NCBI GenBank assembly: GCA_001970855.1
Contig: LSSN01002360.1
Location: 1 to 22,205, forward strand
Source of the DNA: Smittium culicis
Lineage: Eukaryota; Kickxellomycota; Harpellomycetes; Harpellales; Legeriomycetaceae
Direction of reading: 5' to 3'
DNA length: 22,205 nucleotides
The notes under the pieces were generated by a model. The model was not told the origin of the DNA, did no database searches, and worked only from the letters and a program-made list of their open reading frames with translations. Positions 1 to 11,900 of the stretch are shown here, piece by piece. The translations under genes and the position numbers were made by a program. How positions within the stretch are numbered: position 1 is the first letter of the stretch; each line of letters begins with the position of its first letter.

Positions 1-3000
1 GTAAAATCAGGTTCTTCAGCTGAGTTTATTTCTGAATGCTCTTTCATTTCCTTTTCGCGCCACAACTCATAAATACTCACTAATCTATAGCTCTCATTAA
101 GAAGAGTGTCATTTAGCTTGTAGTTATTTTTGCCACTGAAAATTGGATTGGCTTTATGTCCGTCTCCAGTTGCGGGTTCATAATCGAATTCAGCACGCTT
201 AAGCCTTTCGTAATCAATCTCATTAAATCGCGATTTGCTGTTATTGTAGCTAATTTCGCCAATAAAGTCTATGAAGCTATATCTTTTTAGAGATATTTTG
301 TAATTTAGTTCCAGGCTAGTATCAAACTTTTTGGTAAGCTTCTCAATTAGCAGGCGCCAAACTGAAGAGTTTGGCGATATTTCATTTCTATTAAGAAAAG
401 CCAATAGTTTACAAGCGTTATCCAAATCGCCATTCCATAAGAAAAATCGAACTAAATGCAAAAACGCCTTTTGATTTTCTAATAATGAAGCATTTTTGCC
501 ATCATATGTGTTTTCCGCTATAGAGATAGATCTCGTATTACTATTAGCTAAATCAAAAGGCAGGTTAAAAATTAGTTAGGAAATACAGCATTTAAAAAAA
601 ATATAGATTTCGAAAAAAAAGAGCATTTTCAAGGAATTGTTGCAAGTCTAAATTTACCTGAACATTGAGCGTCATTTGGATTATTATAGGTTAAACGCTT
701 TTTGGGCTTGATTTTATGCTTATTAAAAGTTGTTTTTGAATTTATAAATGATTCTTCCAAATAAAAACCATCTCCATGAAGGTCAAAAATACTACGATCG
801 ATACAATTCAAAATTTTTAGAGCAGAAGAGATTTTCCTATTTTCTAAAAAAAGCCAAGTCGTGGTGCTGTTTAGAGATGGACTGACAGGTGTGTCGAAAA
901 CCAGATCTATGGGACTTCCTTCAGATTTTAACGATAAGGAGTTAAACTCATCCCTGTATGAAGATTTAATTTTTTTATATTCTAAGTATACAGACATTCC
1001 TTTTTTTGCTTTACGAGCATATAAGCATGCTTTGATCGTCATTATAGCCATCTTTTCTAAAAGCGCGACTTCAGATTTGATGGTGCTTAATTGGTTCTTT
1101 ATGGTTTCATTTTTCTTTGTTTTTTCAATTAAGCAGGAGTCAATCACATTTTTAAAAGTATTGGAAGCGCTAAAATAACTGACAAAATACGTGTTTGCGC
1201 TAATCCAAATTTTCATTACGCTGCTGTAATCTCTGATTTTCATGTATGAGTACATTAATATAGCATATTCCCGTAAAGAGACTTTTACGTGTATGCTTGT
1301 CTTTAGGGAACGTATATATTCACGCTCATCTTCGCTATTCTGTAATATTAGTAATTCCGAAAGTTTTTTGTCTTCAAAAGAAGCAAAGAGTATATGTCTA
1401 TTCTTAGTCAAATTTAAATCCGTAGCTATATAATTAAATTAACAATAAGATTAAAAAAACGAATAAATACAGGTACCAATCGTTTAAAAAAAAAAAAATG
1501 TTTACAGAGAATAACAAAAACCTTGGTCATACCTATAGTAGTTTTTTTGTTCGAATTATCTTGCTGCTGTGGGATCTCATTTAAGTTCAAGCTATCATTT
1601 TTATTTCGAGCTATTTTTTCCAATCGTTTTTTTGACCAGTATTCAGATTCATTTAGGAGCGAATCAAACAAAGCTTGTACGTGTGAAGTTTGACTGTTTT
1701 TTGCGAGAGCTGACATTAGGGTCATATAAATATGAGATGTTCTAGGTATGTTATGTGATTTCATATTATTGAAAAGGTGTAATGCGTATTCAATCATTTG
1801 AGGGCTCGGTAAATATCTAATACTGCCGCTGAATTCGTCTAATGAGCTATACCCATGTAATTCATTATAATCAGAATTTAAAGCGGATGGTTCTGAGCTT
1901 TCTAAACTAGGAACTGAAATAGGCTTCGATTTAAAGGCACTGTTATAAGATAGTAAACCTTTTATTAGTATAGAGTAATAAACCGAGTTTGGGACTATAT
2001 TCCTGGACTCCATTGACTTTGTTAGAGCAATAACTGATCCAAAATCGCCGATCTTTATTAGCCCATCGGCTAAAAGCGAATACAAATAAGTCATTTTAGT
2101 TAAAATTTTATTCCAATTTTTATTATTAGAGATACTGTTGTATAAGGCGATAGCACTGTTAATATCATGATTGATATTTATCAGTGCCCATACAAGGAGG
2201 TTGATAGCATGTTCAGATGGTGGGTTTAAATAAGGGGCCAGTTTGTAATGTATTTTTGACGCAGTTTTAACTAGTTCTATATGGTTTAAGGGATTGTTCT
2301 TAGGCTCACAGGCGTACTTTTCTAAAGTACTATTGTATGCGTTTGCAGCAAAAGACACAGTTTTTGATATTAAGGTGAAATGGAATTCTTTCCTGATTTT
2401 TGTAGAATTAGAGCGATTAATAAGGCCTTTTTCACTTTCAGCATGATCGAGATTTTTGAGGTTTAAGTCTATAAGAAGCGTTCTAGAATGAATAATATCT
2501 AAAAGTTGTTGATTTGGACCATATAAATCTATGTATGAAGTGGTTAGGTGTTCCCACACTAGGTGCGTATTAACGGATTGCGCCACATGAATTGCTCCTT
2601 CGATGTTGTTTGATTCTAGCATCTGGTCAATTACGTCAAGGTGATTTTTGGAGTTATTAGATGAGATGCTGGAAATGATTTTTTTAATATTTTCTAATTC
2701 GAAGATGTTAAAATTGTAGTTGAAAAGGCTCGAGGCATAAAGTTTGGAAATTTCAGAAGTTTTTTTCATATTGATAGATTTCCTTATTAAATGGTTGATA
2801 TGCGTTTTACTAGGAGTTAGACCAACCTTAGCCAAGCTAATAAAAATATTCGTGTTAGTTTTAGGACAAAATTCTTTATATTCTGAAAAGAAGGACATTG
2901 AATCATTCAATTTATCCCAAAAAGCGGCTATAAGCGAAGTTTCAATGTTGTATTGCGCTGCTATAGAAGGTGTCATATTCTTATCATTTCTAGCTATCGA

Positions 3001-4017
3001 TCTAGCTATTATTTTAGTTTTTTTCAGTAATTCATTATGGGAGAGATTTTTAAATTGTTTAAAAAGCAAAGATTTTTTGATTTCAGTTAAATATTCTTTG
3101 TGTAATGGAGATTTGGAGGCTAAAAGCGAAAAGTAATTTGAAAACAAAAGAATAATCATAGAATTGTTGCGAGAATGATCAGAGAATTTTGAAGTAAAAT
3201 CCTTTATACTGCTTAGACTGCATCCCATTAAATTAGCAAGTATTAGATTTTCATAGTCTGTGTTATCGAGAAAATATAATGAATTGCTAGTATTTTTTTT
3301 TGAAAATTTACTGGTATTTTCAATAATACTAGAATTCTCACTAAGACCCGGAGTTTTTAAATTTAAGCTAAATATAGAAGAATTCGCGAGGGTGGTGTAA
3401 ATTATTGAACATAAAATGTCATAAGAGGAAATAAATTTTAATCGAGTCTTGAATATATAAATAGGATCAGTAATGAAGCTCAGAAAGTCTATATTTCCTT
3501 TTTCGGTCGAGATAGGTAAAGATGTGGTATTGGAAGCGGAGATATCTATATTTTTGTTGTTTGAATTTAAGGAATTGGGATTTGAATCGAGTTTAATTTG
3601 AGAATCGGGATTCGGCTTTAGTGATTTTAACGAGTTTAATACGCCATTATTATCATTTTTTTGATTCGAGCAAAGGTTTATAATAGGGGGGGTTTTTAGC
3701 GAATTCGAATAATTATAGGAATTTAATTTTGCATGAGAATTCAAATTGCTAGTATTAACTTCATGAAAAGTTATGGAGAAAAAAAATCAAAAAAAAAAAT
3801 TTAGAATTTGGTATAACCGTAAAAAAAAAGAGTCTATAGCAGCATAATATTTAAAAATAGTACCTGAGGTTTCAAATAAGTCTTTTTCTTTTAGAATACG
3901 GGATTTCAAGTGGAATCTTTCGTGCCTAATTCTGGAGAAGGAAGTTATGAAAGGGATGCATCGAGCTTTCTTCAAAAAAGGTATTTTTGAAAGAGATGAT
4001 TTAGGCAAGTAAATCAT
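1..4017 (-). CDS. Pentatricopeptide-repeat (PPR) protein, probably mitochondrial; four exons visible, 3' end outside the window
   Basis: Exons on the minus strand are 4017-3864, 3758-1533, 1425-658 and 547-1; introns are 3759-3863 (105 nt), 1426-1532 (107 nt) and 548-657 (110 nt). Each junction keeps frame and removes a stop-bearing tail, and exon 4 stays open to base 1, giving at least 1231 residues. The ATG at 4015-4017 starts a basic stretch almost free of acidic residues for 30 positions (MIYLPKSSLSKIPFLKKARC), typical of a mitochondrial presequence. Residues about 55-130 are Ser/Asn-rich and disordered. PPR-like helical pairs lie near residues 620-660 (NIVPNSVYYSILIKGL), 720-755 (TSHIYMTLMSALAKN) and 1074-1119 (EISPNSSVWRLLIEKL). 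PPR proteins bind organelle RNA for processing, stability or translation; the target here is unknown. The first intron uses an AAG acceptor. The PPR family call is fairly firm; the mitochondrial role is inferred. Confidence 0.75.
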
Positions 4018-6230
4018 TAAACTAGAAGTTAAAATAGTGTTTTTTTGTACTTTGGAATCGATGAAAGATAGTATATTGTATGATTAATTATTGTATTAGT
4101 GTGATTTGATTTTTTTTAAAACTCAGCTAGTATGAGAAATATTTGATTACAACCAATTATCGCACATTAAGATAAAAGCAGATTTAACCCTTTCTTGTCT
4201 AACGCTCTATAAAAAAATTAATTTGATGAATCGTTTAAGATTTTTAAGAAAGATTATAATTTGCAGTTATTTTACAGTAAACCAATAAATCATAAGATCT
4301 ATAAATTAAAGTATTATTCTAAAACATAGTTGGATAGTTTTGATAGATCAAAAAAAGTCAACCGCCCAGGAAAGGGCTATAAAAAATTTTTTTTTGTATA
4401 TGAATCTAGCCAATAAAATAATGTATTTATAAAAAAATAATATGGCATTTAATGATTGAAAAGCTTAGTTGCAAGGAATGGTAGCATTTTTAGGAGACTT
4501 TTTAACTGTGAGAGGAATGATCAGGTCCCGGTATTAAATCTCAAAGTATAGTGCGATTAAGGTTGGATATTTTACCAAATTATCTAAAATATATACCTTT
4601 AATTTAATTTGGGTAGGGAGTACAAGGCATAGTTACTGCCGCTGAAAATGATAATTTGGATGGTTTTATTATGGGAGTAAAACTAATAGACCAGAAAGAG
4701 TATGGTGCATAGCTATAGTCAACATTAAATTTATTTGCGTGTGGACTTTTAGTGCGCAAGAAAGAAGAGTTGAGTATGGGTAGATAGTAGAGAAAATTTG
4801 AATGTGAGAATTGAGGCATCTGTCATGTGCACACTAAAATAAAAACATTCAGGTAGCTTGAATAAACGTGACCTATCTAATAGGCTATAGACTGCAACTC
4901 AGATTGAATGCATCTATTCTATGATTTGCAGGAGCTTTTTATTTCAGGCAGCCTATTTGGTTAAGTATTTCATGAATCCAATAGCCAGCATATAGCTACC
5001 GTGCAAATAGTAGAGGAAACGCGGTTGGCTGACTAAATTCTGCGTAATATGCTATAGTCGGCAACTTGATATCTGTGCTTACATTTACGACGGGTACCTT
5101 TTCCTATTTGAAGGCCAATAGCTAGAAAGCTTTTCGGCGAGTGCTAGGCAAGAAGAACTTGGGTTACGAATAATAGCGTTTAGTTAAAGCTATGGCTAAA
5201 TGCCTAGTTGTAGCTGTTTGGTTAGATTATGGCTAGATGTATATATAGATGTATGGTTATAGCTGTATAATTTTCTATAGTTAGAATTAGGGACGTTTGG
5301 TTGCAGTGTTTGGGCAGCGAGTGTTGGTAAAATAAAGCAGAAGCGTTTCTGTGGTTGATAACAATAGCCTTTTGCCTCAAATTGCATAAAACTAAAACAG
5401 CAGAATCATTAGGCTAATAAGAAAGCAGAGTACGATTTGTAGGATTGCATAATATGTCGTACGATTATAAATATCGATGCCAAATGTGGAACGATATCGT
5501 CATGTAATTAATATATATTACACAATAGTCAATAATTAATCATTCTAATAGGAAGAATCGTATTTTTTCGTGCATTGTTTCCATAAGCGTGAGCCAAGGA
5601 TAAACACGATATAAGTTTGTTATTGGTCAAAAGATTTGGTGAATAATACAGATCTGGAAATATCATGACAATTCTTTGTACGGAAAATAGCAATAGCGGA
5701 TATTATTGGTATGGATATGTAGGGGGAATTAACTTGCGTAAGTGGGTGGGAGAAAGACAGCGGCGAAAAAGAGCACTGGAGTTCTACGGCACAAATCGTT
5801 AAAAAGCAAAAGAAGCATGCAGAATCCATACAGTAAACTAAGCAAGCTATATGGCTAGACGAATACTATCTAGACAGCTAAAAGCCAGAGTTGGGGGCAG
5901 AAACAGCGAAGGGATTGGCGAAGGGGCGATTGTGCATACAAAAGAATTAAATGAGATTCCTGAAAATGAGCGGATAAAAAAAAAAGCCTCAGCGTCCACT
6001 TTCATCTGTCAATTAGTGACCCAATCTTGCAAGCCTTTTTGTTCCATCATTATTCCTGTAGGCGCTTTAGAAATAACTCTGTTTGCCTTTTTCTATCTAA
6101 CTACAGCTATCATACCTGCAATACTAGGTGTCAAACTACTTATATTTCCCTTTTCTTAATCTCTGTTTTTATCAGCCTTATTATAGACCTTATCTACTCA
6201 TTCCCTTTTATGCCTTGCTTCTAGTTCAAA
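4018..6230. other. Intergenic region between divergently transcribed genes
   Basis: About 2.2 kb separates the PPR start codon (minus) from the UPF0658 start codon (plus), so both promoters should lie here. I see AT-rich sequence with short poly(A)/poly(T) tracts, a loose cluster of TATGGCTA-type words around 5185-5275, and a pyrimidine-rich stretch on the plus strand from about 6090 that leads into the UPF0658 gene. Several short open frames occur, including one of 102 codons at 5851-6159, but none shows a domain, a splice continuation or gene-like composition. I found no tRNA, rRNA or transposon remnant. Confidence 0.55.
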
Positions 6231-7489
6231 ATGCTTAAACTCCGGAGTTTCGTAAGCCATTCCTCAATCATTCTAATTACACTCCCATTCCATTCCACCG
6301 CTCTTCTCTATACTTCATATTCCAATTCTAATTCCTCTATATTATAGACAAAATTTCCGCGAATTGCCAAGGTAGGCCTCGTATCATTATTGATCCAGTC
6401 TCTCGTCATTCTCGCCCTTGAAATCAAGATATTCGTACTCAGCATTAACCATCTTAGCATTTTCGATTCATGGGTCTCTGATAAAAGTCCCCTCATCATC
6501 TTTTTAATGTTTGCAACTGCTACTTTTTTTATGATTTATTTATACATTGAGGCCATCATCCAAGAAAACACTCTCCAAATATTCACCTTCATATTGTTCC
6601 ATGTATACACTCTAGTATATGGAGTTCTCATGTACTTTCACAAGATTTCTAATACCCCTTCTGATGTTCTCGACACCATCACCGAAGACTCAAAACCTTA
6701 CCTCATCGCTGTTCCCTGTATATTGAGTACAACTCTTGGCTTTTGGATTTATATCTCTTTTAAGCTCTACGGAATCTTCGGTTGGGAGATGTATAAACTC
6801 ATTGGTGCCAACGTTCTCTTTAGAGACATGTACAAACAGTATCTACTCTTTGTCCAGCTTTTGAAAATGGACTTTTACTTCTTCGTAACCTTTGCTTCTC
6901 AATACGTTTTGCTTATTTTACATTCTGGTGATATCGAACTCCCTATAACTGTTGCTCTTGTCCCCATAAGTTTAGTCACCCTCATCATCGCCGTATATGC
7001 CCTCAAACGTGAAAGTAGATCCCTAATGTGGATATTCATCTTGGGCCTCATTGGTTTCATTGGTTATTACACTTTCAAATTAGTCAGAATTTATGATAAA
7101 ACCCAGGACACTAAATACGAAAATCAAAGGATTGTTCTTTCCTTCTTCGGTAAGTTCATTCAATACCTCTACCCATTTTTCTTTTTTCTACAGCTTCACT
7201 TATTTTATTAGGTTTTCTCGGTCTTATCACCGTTGTATTTACCGTATTCCAAGCCATTAAATGTTTAACTAATTTTGGCCAAGGTCTAAGCAAACGAAGT
7301 ACGCCTTTTTTTTATTATTACCTTTTATCTTTTTATTCCTAAAATTTACTCAATATTTTTTCTTTATTTTCTATAATATTAGTTGAAATGATTGAAGGAA
7401 ATGTGAACGAAAACTTTATTGACGGAAACAACTATTATATCAACTCTGCTGGTCAGCGCAGAATGGCTCTCGAAGAATACAATGGTTAA
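6231..7489 (+). CDS. UPF0658 family Golgi apparatus membrane protein
   Basis: Exons are 6231-6251, 6348-7149, 7194-7298 and 7383-7489, giving 344 residues and a TAA stop. The first exon encodes only seven residues (MLKLRSF) and ends at GTAAGC; the second starts after TTATAG in phase 0. The third intron (7299-7382, GTACGC...TTAG) and the second (7150-7193, GTAAGT...CTACAG, 44 nt) also keep phase. About eight hydrophobic segments are visible, beginning near residues 16-38 and ending with the segment containing GFLGLITVVFTVFQAI. Family hallmarks are the IYLYIEAIIQENTLQ stretch, the YKLIGANVLFRDMYKQY loop, the NFGQGLSK motif just after the last membrane span, and the RRMALE tail. The family includes an S. 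pombe protein annotated as UPF0658 Golgi apparatus membrane protein; its molecular function is unknown. The first start could lie further upstream only if there is another exon. Confidence 0.85.
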
Positions 7490-8510
7490 CCTTAAAGAAT
7501 ACAGAGTACTACTGTCCCACTTTAAATATTTGTTTGAATACTCTAAATTTATTAACGACTGCCCGGATTTTTTTTATAAAAAAAAATCCTATTTTAAATA
7601 ATTTACTATCTTTATCTCTTCTATACTCTAACTACAACCATCGAAACGAATTTAAATTATTTTGACCCTGATGATAAATTTTTTTTTTTGGCTGCAGTAT
7701 CATAAAGTCACTCTTTTTTCTAACCATTTCCCCAAGACCCGTTCACTCTACTTATTTTCTAATCCTCACCATTGAATACCAATACGGCCATTACTTTCCC
7801 TCAAAATCCGTATTCTGACCTCATACTTAGTCATTCTACAAACTACTATCTCGTATTTATCTGCGCCTTTATGTACATTAATTTATTTTTTCACTCAAAA
7901 CAAATTTTTTTTTGCAGTTTCGTATATTTTTTTATAGTTATCCTAAGCTATTAATAAATACCCACATCACATCTTTCTTTACTGCGCTTATAGCTGATTT
8001 AATATCAAGTTGGCCTATTAGCTATATTTCTTGATTAATATTCATTTTTTATATATTAAACTGCCAACTAATTCATCAACGTCATCTTGACTATTCAATT
8101 ACATTAGTCCCCCATCTTAATAGTGAACCCAAAAATTTATGTAATTAATACCAGGTCGTACAACATAATGTTCTTACAAAAATTGCCACACATGCTTATC
8201 TCCTAAATACCTGCACCTAAAAAAAAAAAAAATTGGAGCTGAATTATAAAACAAACCTCGCATAAATGTAAAAAAGTACTATAAATGTATCTACATTGGT
8301 CTATATTTTTATCTAGCTCCTGAGTTGCATATCTTTTCGATAAAGAAAGAAAGTTTAAAATTGCGCAGTTAAAGTATAATCTGCATAATATCCGTAATTT
8401 TTATTTAATATTTTTTTTTGAGTATAACTTTTGTTTTTATACAATAATTGAAGTTTATTTAAGGTAAAAACCCGAAAAAATAAGATGTGTGGTTTAAATA
8501 TGCTAGCTTT
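7490..8510. other. AT-rich spacer downstream of the UPF0658 gene
   Basis: About 1 kb of AT-rich sequence with poly(T) and poly(A) runs (for example near 7680 and 8220). The first part must hold the 3' UTR of the UPF0658 transcript. Short open frames at 7419-7601 and 7772-7954 are low-complexity Phe/Tyr/Leu-rich translations of T-rich DNA. I see no RNA gene or coding feature. Confidence 0.5.
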
Positions 8511-8837
8511 CCAATCACTTATTCTGTGTAAATAATAATTTTAGTATGACGAGCAGCCAATAGTATCTTAAGAACTTTCAAAGTACAGGTTATTTTGTTT
8601 AGCCAATCACTGAGTCGAATGCGCTCAAAGCATTTCCTTATTTTTTATTGCCTTTAATCCATTATATTTGTAATAATATGCTGCGCTTTCTTTCTTTTCA
8701 ACTTTTTTACTAACTTTAATATTTCAACCATATCCCATTTTCTTGTAAAAGTTATAAATATTCAAGTCTCGCTTTTGTTTCCCGATTATTATTAAATATT
8801 AACCACTTTTGAAAAATCAAACTAACAACTATAAATA
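8511..8837 (+). promoter_or_regulatory. Candidate promoter of the SMG6-like gene: three CCAAT boxes and two TATAAATA elements
   Basis: CCAAT occurs at 8511-8515, 8557-8561 and 8603-8607, all in the same orientation and exactly 46 bp apart. The first and third continue as CCAATCACT, and the third (AGCCAATCAC) closely fits the NF-Y/HAP binding consensus; the second is AGCCAATAGT. TATAAATA occurs at 8753-8760 and 8830-8837, the latter 85 nt before the coding ATG. The block is upstream of a plus-strand gene and far past the stop of the previous one. Promoter function is inferred from motifs only. Confidence 0.45.
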
Positions 8838-8905
8838 CTTTAATGTATTTTTTATCCATTCTTCTCTATTCACAGCTTTAATTTTAATATTTATCTGTAG
8901 ATAAA

Positions 8906-8917
8906 ATGAACATTTAG
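8906..8917 (+). promoter_or_regulatory. Three-codon upstream ORF in the SMG6-like leader
   Basis: ATG AAC ATT TAG ends four bases before the ATG at 8922 that opens the long reading frame. If transcription starts upstream (for example after TATAAATA at 8830), scanning ribosomes meet this ATG first. It could reduce translation or expose the mRNA to nonsense-mediated decay. A leader intron ending at the TGTAG just before 8901 would not remove it. Confidence 0.4.
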
Positions 8918-8921
8918 TGAC

Positions 8922-11900
8922 ATGAGTAATGACAGAATTCATGAAATTAACTCTGAAAATGATCTTGTAACAAACAGTAACTTTCAAATAAGCTTAAATA
9001 AAGCACTGGGTAATAACTCGACAAACATACTTAATCCTAATAACCCAGTCAAAAATCAAATGTCTAAAGCAAAACAGGAAAGCTTGAGCACCAGCTCAAC
9101 TGCTGAAACGATTAGTATCGATCTTGCTCGTATTCCATCTATCGCTAATAACAATTTCAAGAATTTAGATTCTACAATATTGGCTAAAGGCTTACTCCAT
9201 ATCCCTGAAATAAAAGCTGCATCCAGGAATTCTCAAAGCGACGACGCTCAGGCTGGAATGAAAAATCCCAACATCTCTACACAATCAGGCGTCATCAAAC
9301 CCAAATCCTTAAAATACAAAAAAACCCCAAAAATATCAAATAAAATTGCCTCTAATAAAACCCCTAAATCTTCCATTGTTCCAAAATCCAACCCCAAAAT
9401 TCCTGATTCTGATAATACTTACTCCTCATCTTTTGATAAAAGTATATATAATGCCGCAGCTAAATCTAAATCTGATTTAAAAGCTAACAACCAAACCCCA
9501 TCGACTTCAAAATCCAAATCAAAAACAAAAACAGCCCAGGAAAATCACAAGAATAACAATCAACCTCCAAAAAAGGCTTCCATTAAATCTAAAAAAGATC
9601 ACTTTCTTTCCCAGAAAATCAAAAACGAATCCCTTCATAAGTAAGTTCAAGCTTGTTGCTTAATTATTCTTTTCATACTAAAAAAAATATAAATACTGTA
9701 ATATCTTTATTTTTAAACTCTAATAATTTATTCTGCCCTCCTTTATTTTCTAGTATCGTATCTTCAGCCCCTTCTACCCAGACCGAAAACAATATTGAGA
9801 ATTCTTTACCTATAGCCAAGATAAAAGGTATTAGTATCATTAAAATGCCTAATTTTTCCGGAGGAAACAATGACAGCCCTAAATCAAAATCAGCAGAAAT
9901 TCCACATCATTTGTCCTCTGATACTTTCAAAAAAAACGCTACTGCCATACTTAACGTTGATAGCAATATTCTTTCTAAAGGATTTGCAAATACTTCTCGC
10001 AAATCTATTGCTAAACCACCCCAAAAAAGCGCTAATCCCTCAAAACAGTCCCGCAAATCTTCAAAAAAAGTTGATAAAACCCCCAATGCTGACACTACCA
10101 CTGTTTCCCAGATTTCAACCGTTGACTCGAATTTCGAAGCTAAAATCTCAAAGGCCAAAGCTTCCTTGCTAAGTTTAAGCGAACATATTAAAGAATTTAA
10201 AAGTCTAAACGCGTTATGCTTTTTCAAAAAGTTACAATATGACATAGCTACAATCAACGAAGATGATATCTTTAATCATATTTTGGCCGCTCTATATTCA
10301 AATATTAACTACAAGTCCAATTTTATTTTCATCGACGATAACCAAACCTTTCAACAATATGATCACCTGATAGGCCTAGACCACCCAACAATTTCCAAAT
10401 CTATTTTATGGTTTGAAGCTCTCTCTTTAGGTACCCGCATACAAGAAACGTGTCTTGTTTATATCTCCAGAAAACTAGACTCTAGATCTATTGACCACTC
10501 TGCAATCATATCACTCTGGAGATATAGTATATACCCTATCATCGAGACTTTCAGGCTAATAATTAACCCTGACTTTCCACAAAATAAAAAAACTTACGAG
10601 TACACGTCTAATAACAATACCGAATCATCTATTCTCCAAAGCAATGTAAACCTTATCATCGATAAGTTCTATAATTCCATAATCTTTAAAACATTTGAAA
10701 GTTTTCTCAATGTATCGATTGCGTCTTACCAAAATATTCTTCTTGCAACTGAAAACTTACAATTCTCAATAGACCCAACCACATCTGCCTCTGAACATAA
10801 ATTTAAGACTAACGTCCAGTTTATAAGGCATAAATCTGCTGAAGCACTAGGCGATATGTTTAGGTACCTTTACATTCATACCTCCAATACTCCTGCAACC
10901 AATACTTCACTCATCTCATCATTACCTGTACCAAATAACGATCTTTTTGTTTCAAAAGAAATTGAAAATATTTACTCATCCTTTAAATGGTACATTTATG
11001 GCTTGCACATCGGTGCCCCTAACGGCATTTTATATCACAGATTATCTATACTCGGCTGGCAAACGAAATCCGTGTTTAGATCTGTGTTTTATAGCATTTT
11101 AAGCATTTCCTCCACATTCTCCTTTGCAGTATCTAGGGAAAGTTTACTTATATACTTGGAAAAATCTCAGCAAATGGCAACATCTGCTTTTAATCCTATA
11201 AATAAATCTAACGAAAAAAATGCATGCCTTCTCAAATCCCCAAACAAGTCTAAAATCAATCAAGCGAATAAAAAACAAATTCTTACGAAAAAATCAATAG
11301 AAATTTCAAGATCAATTAATTCTACTCAATTAATTGGTAAAAAAAATTTTAGCTTGCTTAAATTTTTTCACATATTGCTAAAAGACAACCATATATACAA
11401 CTTATCGCCATGTCCAAATTGTATCGAACCTTTCAGCAAGATTTTTTCAATTTCAACTACTTTGAATGACGCTTATTCCCACAACCTTAGCCACGAATCC
11501 GTTCGAGAATTCTTTCTACTTATCCGCAACTCATTATTACTTTCTCACCTTAAGCTACACCATATGACGTTTTCTAAAGTTAATATTGACGAGTTTGACG
11601 TTTGGCTAAAGGACTATTACTTACCTCTCCTAAAAACGTACATAGCGAACGTTGAGCCTGAGCATAATCAATCTAGTGATACAAGTGATTGTTTATGTAA
11701 CGTATTTAAAGAGCTAAACCCACAAGAAATCATAAGCTCTGTTCAAATCATAAGATCCGCTGACTATAACCTGGCTCTTTTCGATAAGGTTCTTCATATT
11801 TCATTTATTGATGGCGATTTACTTGCTCTTTCTGATTTAACTTCTTTGTATTCGTATGGAAGAGCTACATATAAACCGGATGAACCATCATACGAAATAC

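Noticed and set aside
861..1178. Plus-strand open frame opposite the PPR gene
   Set aside because: Antisense shadow of a spliced, domain-bearing minus-strand gene; the same applies to 1242-1433 and 2744-3136.
3742..3744. TTG as the start of the PPR protein
   Set aside because: A TTG start is unlikely in a nuclear gene; splicing to the exon at 3864-4017 supplies an ATG and a presequence-like N-terminus.
5851..6159. 102-codon open frame just upstream of the UPF0658 gene
   Set aside because: No family resemblance, abrupt hydrophobic tail from T-rich DNA, and no splice route into the UPF0658 exons that improves the protein.
6390..6392. TTG as the start of the UPF0658 protein
   Set aside because: The frame continues upstream to an intron acceptor at 6346-6347 and joins an ATG exon at 6231.
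9653..9753. Separate start for the long SMG6-like frame downstream of 9653
   Set aside because: This stretch lies in the intron 9641-9753; the splice joins both frames in phase and fuses the two disordered segments naturally.
9907..10257. Minus-strand open frame of 116 codons
   Set aside because: Antisense shadow of the SMG6-like coding sequence; the same applies to 9673-9870 and 13405-13698.
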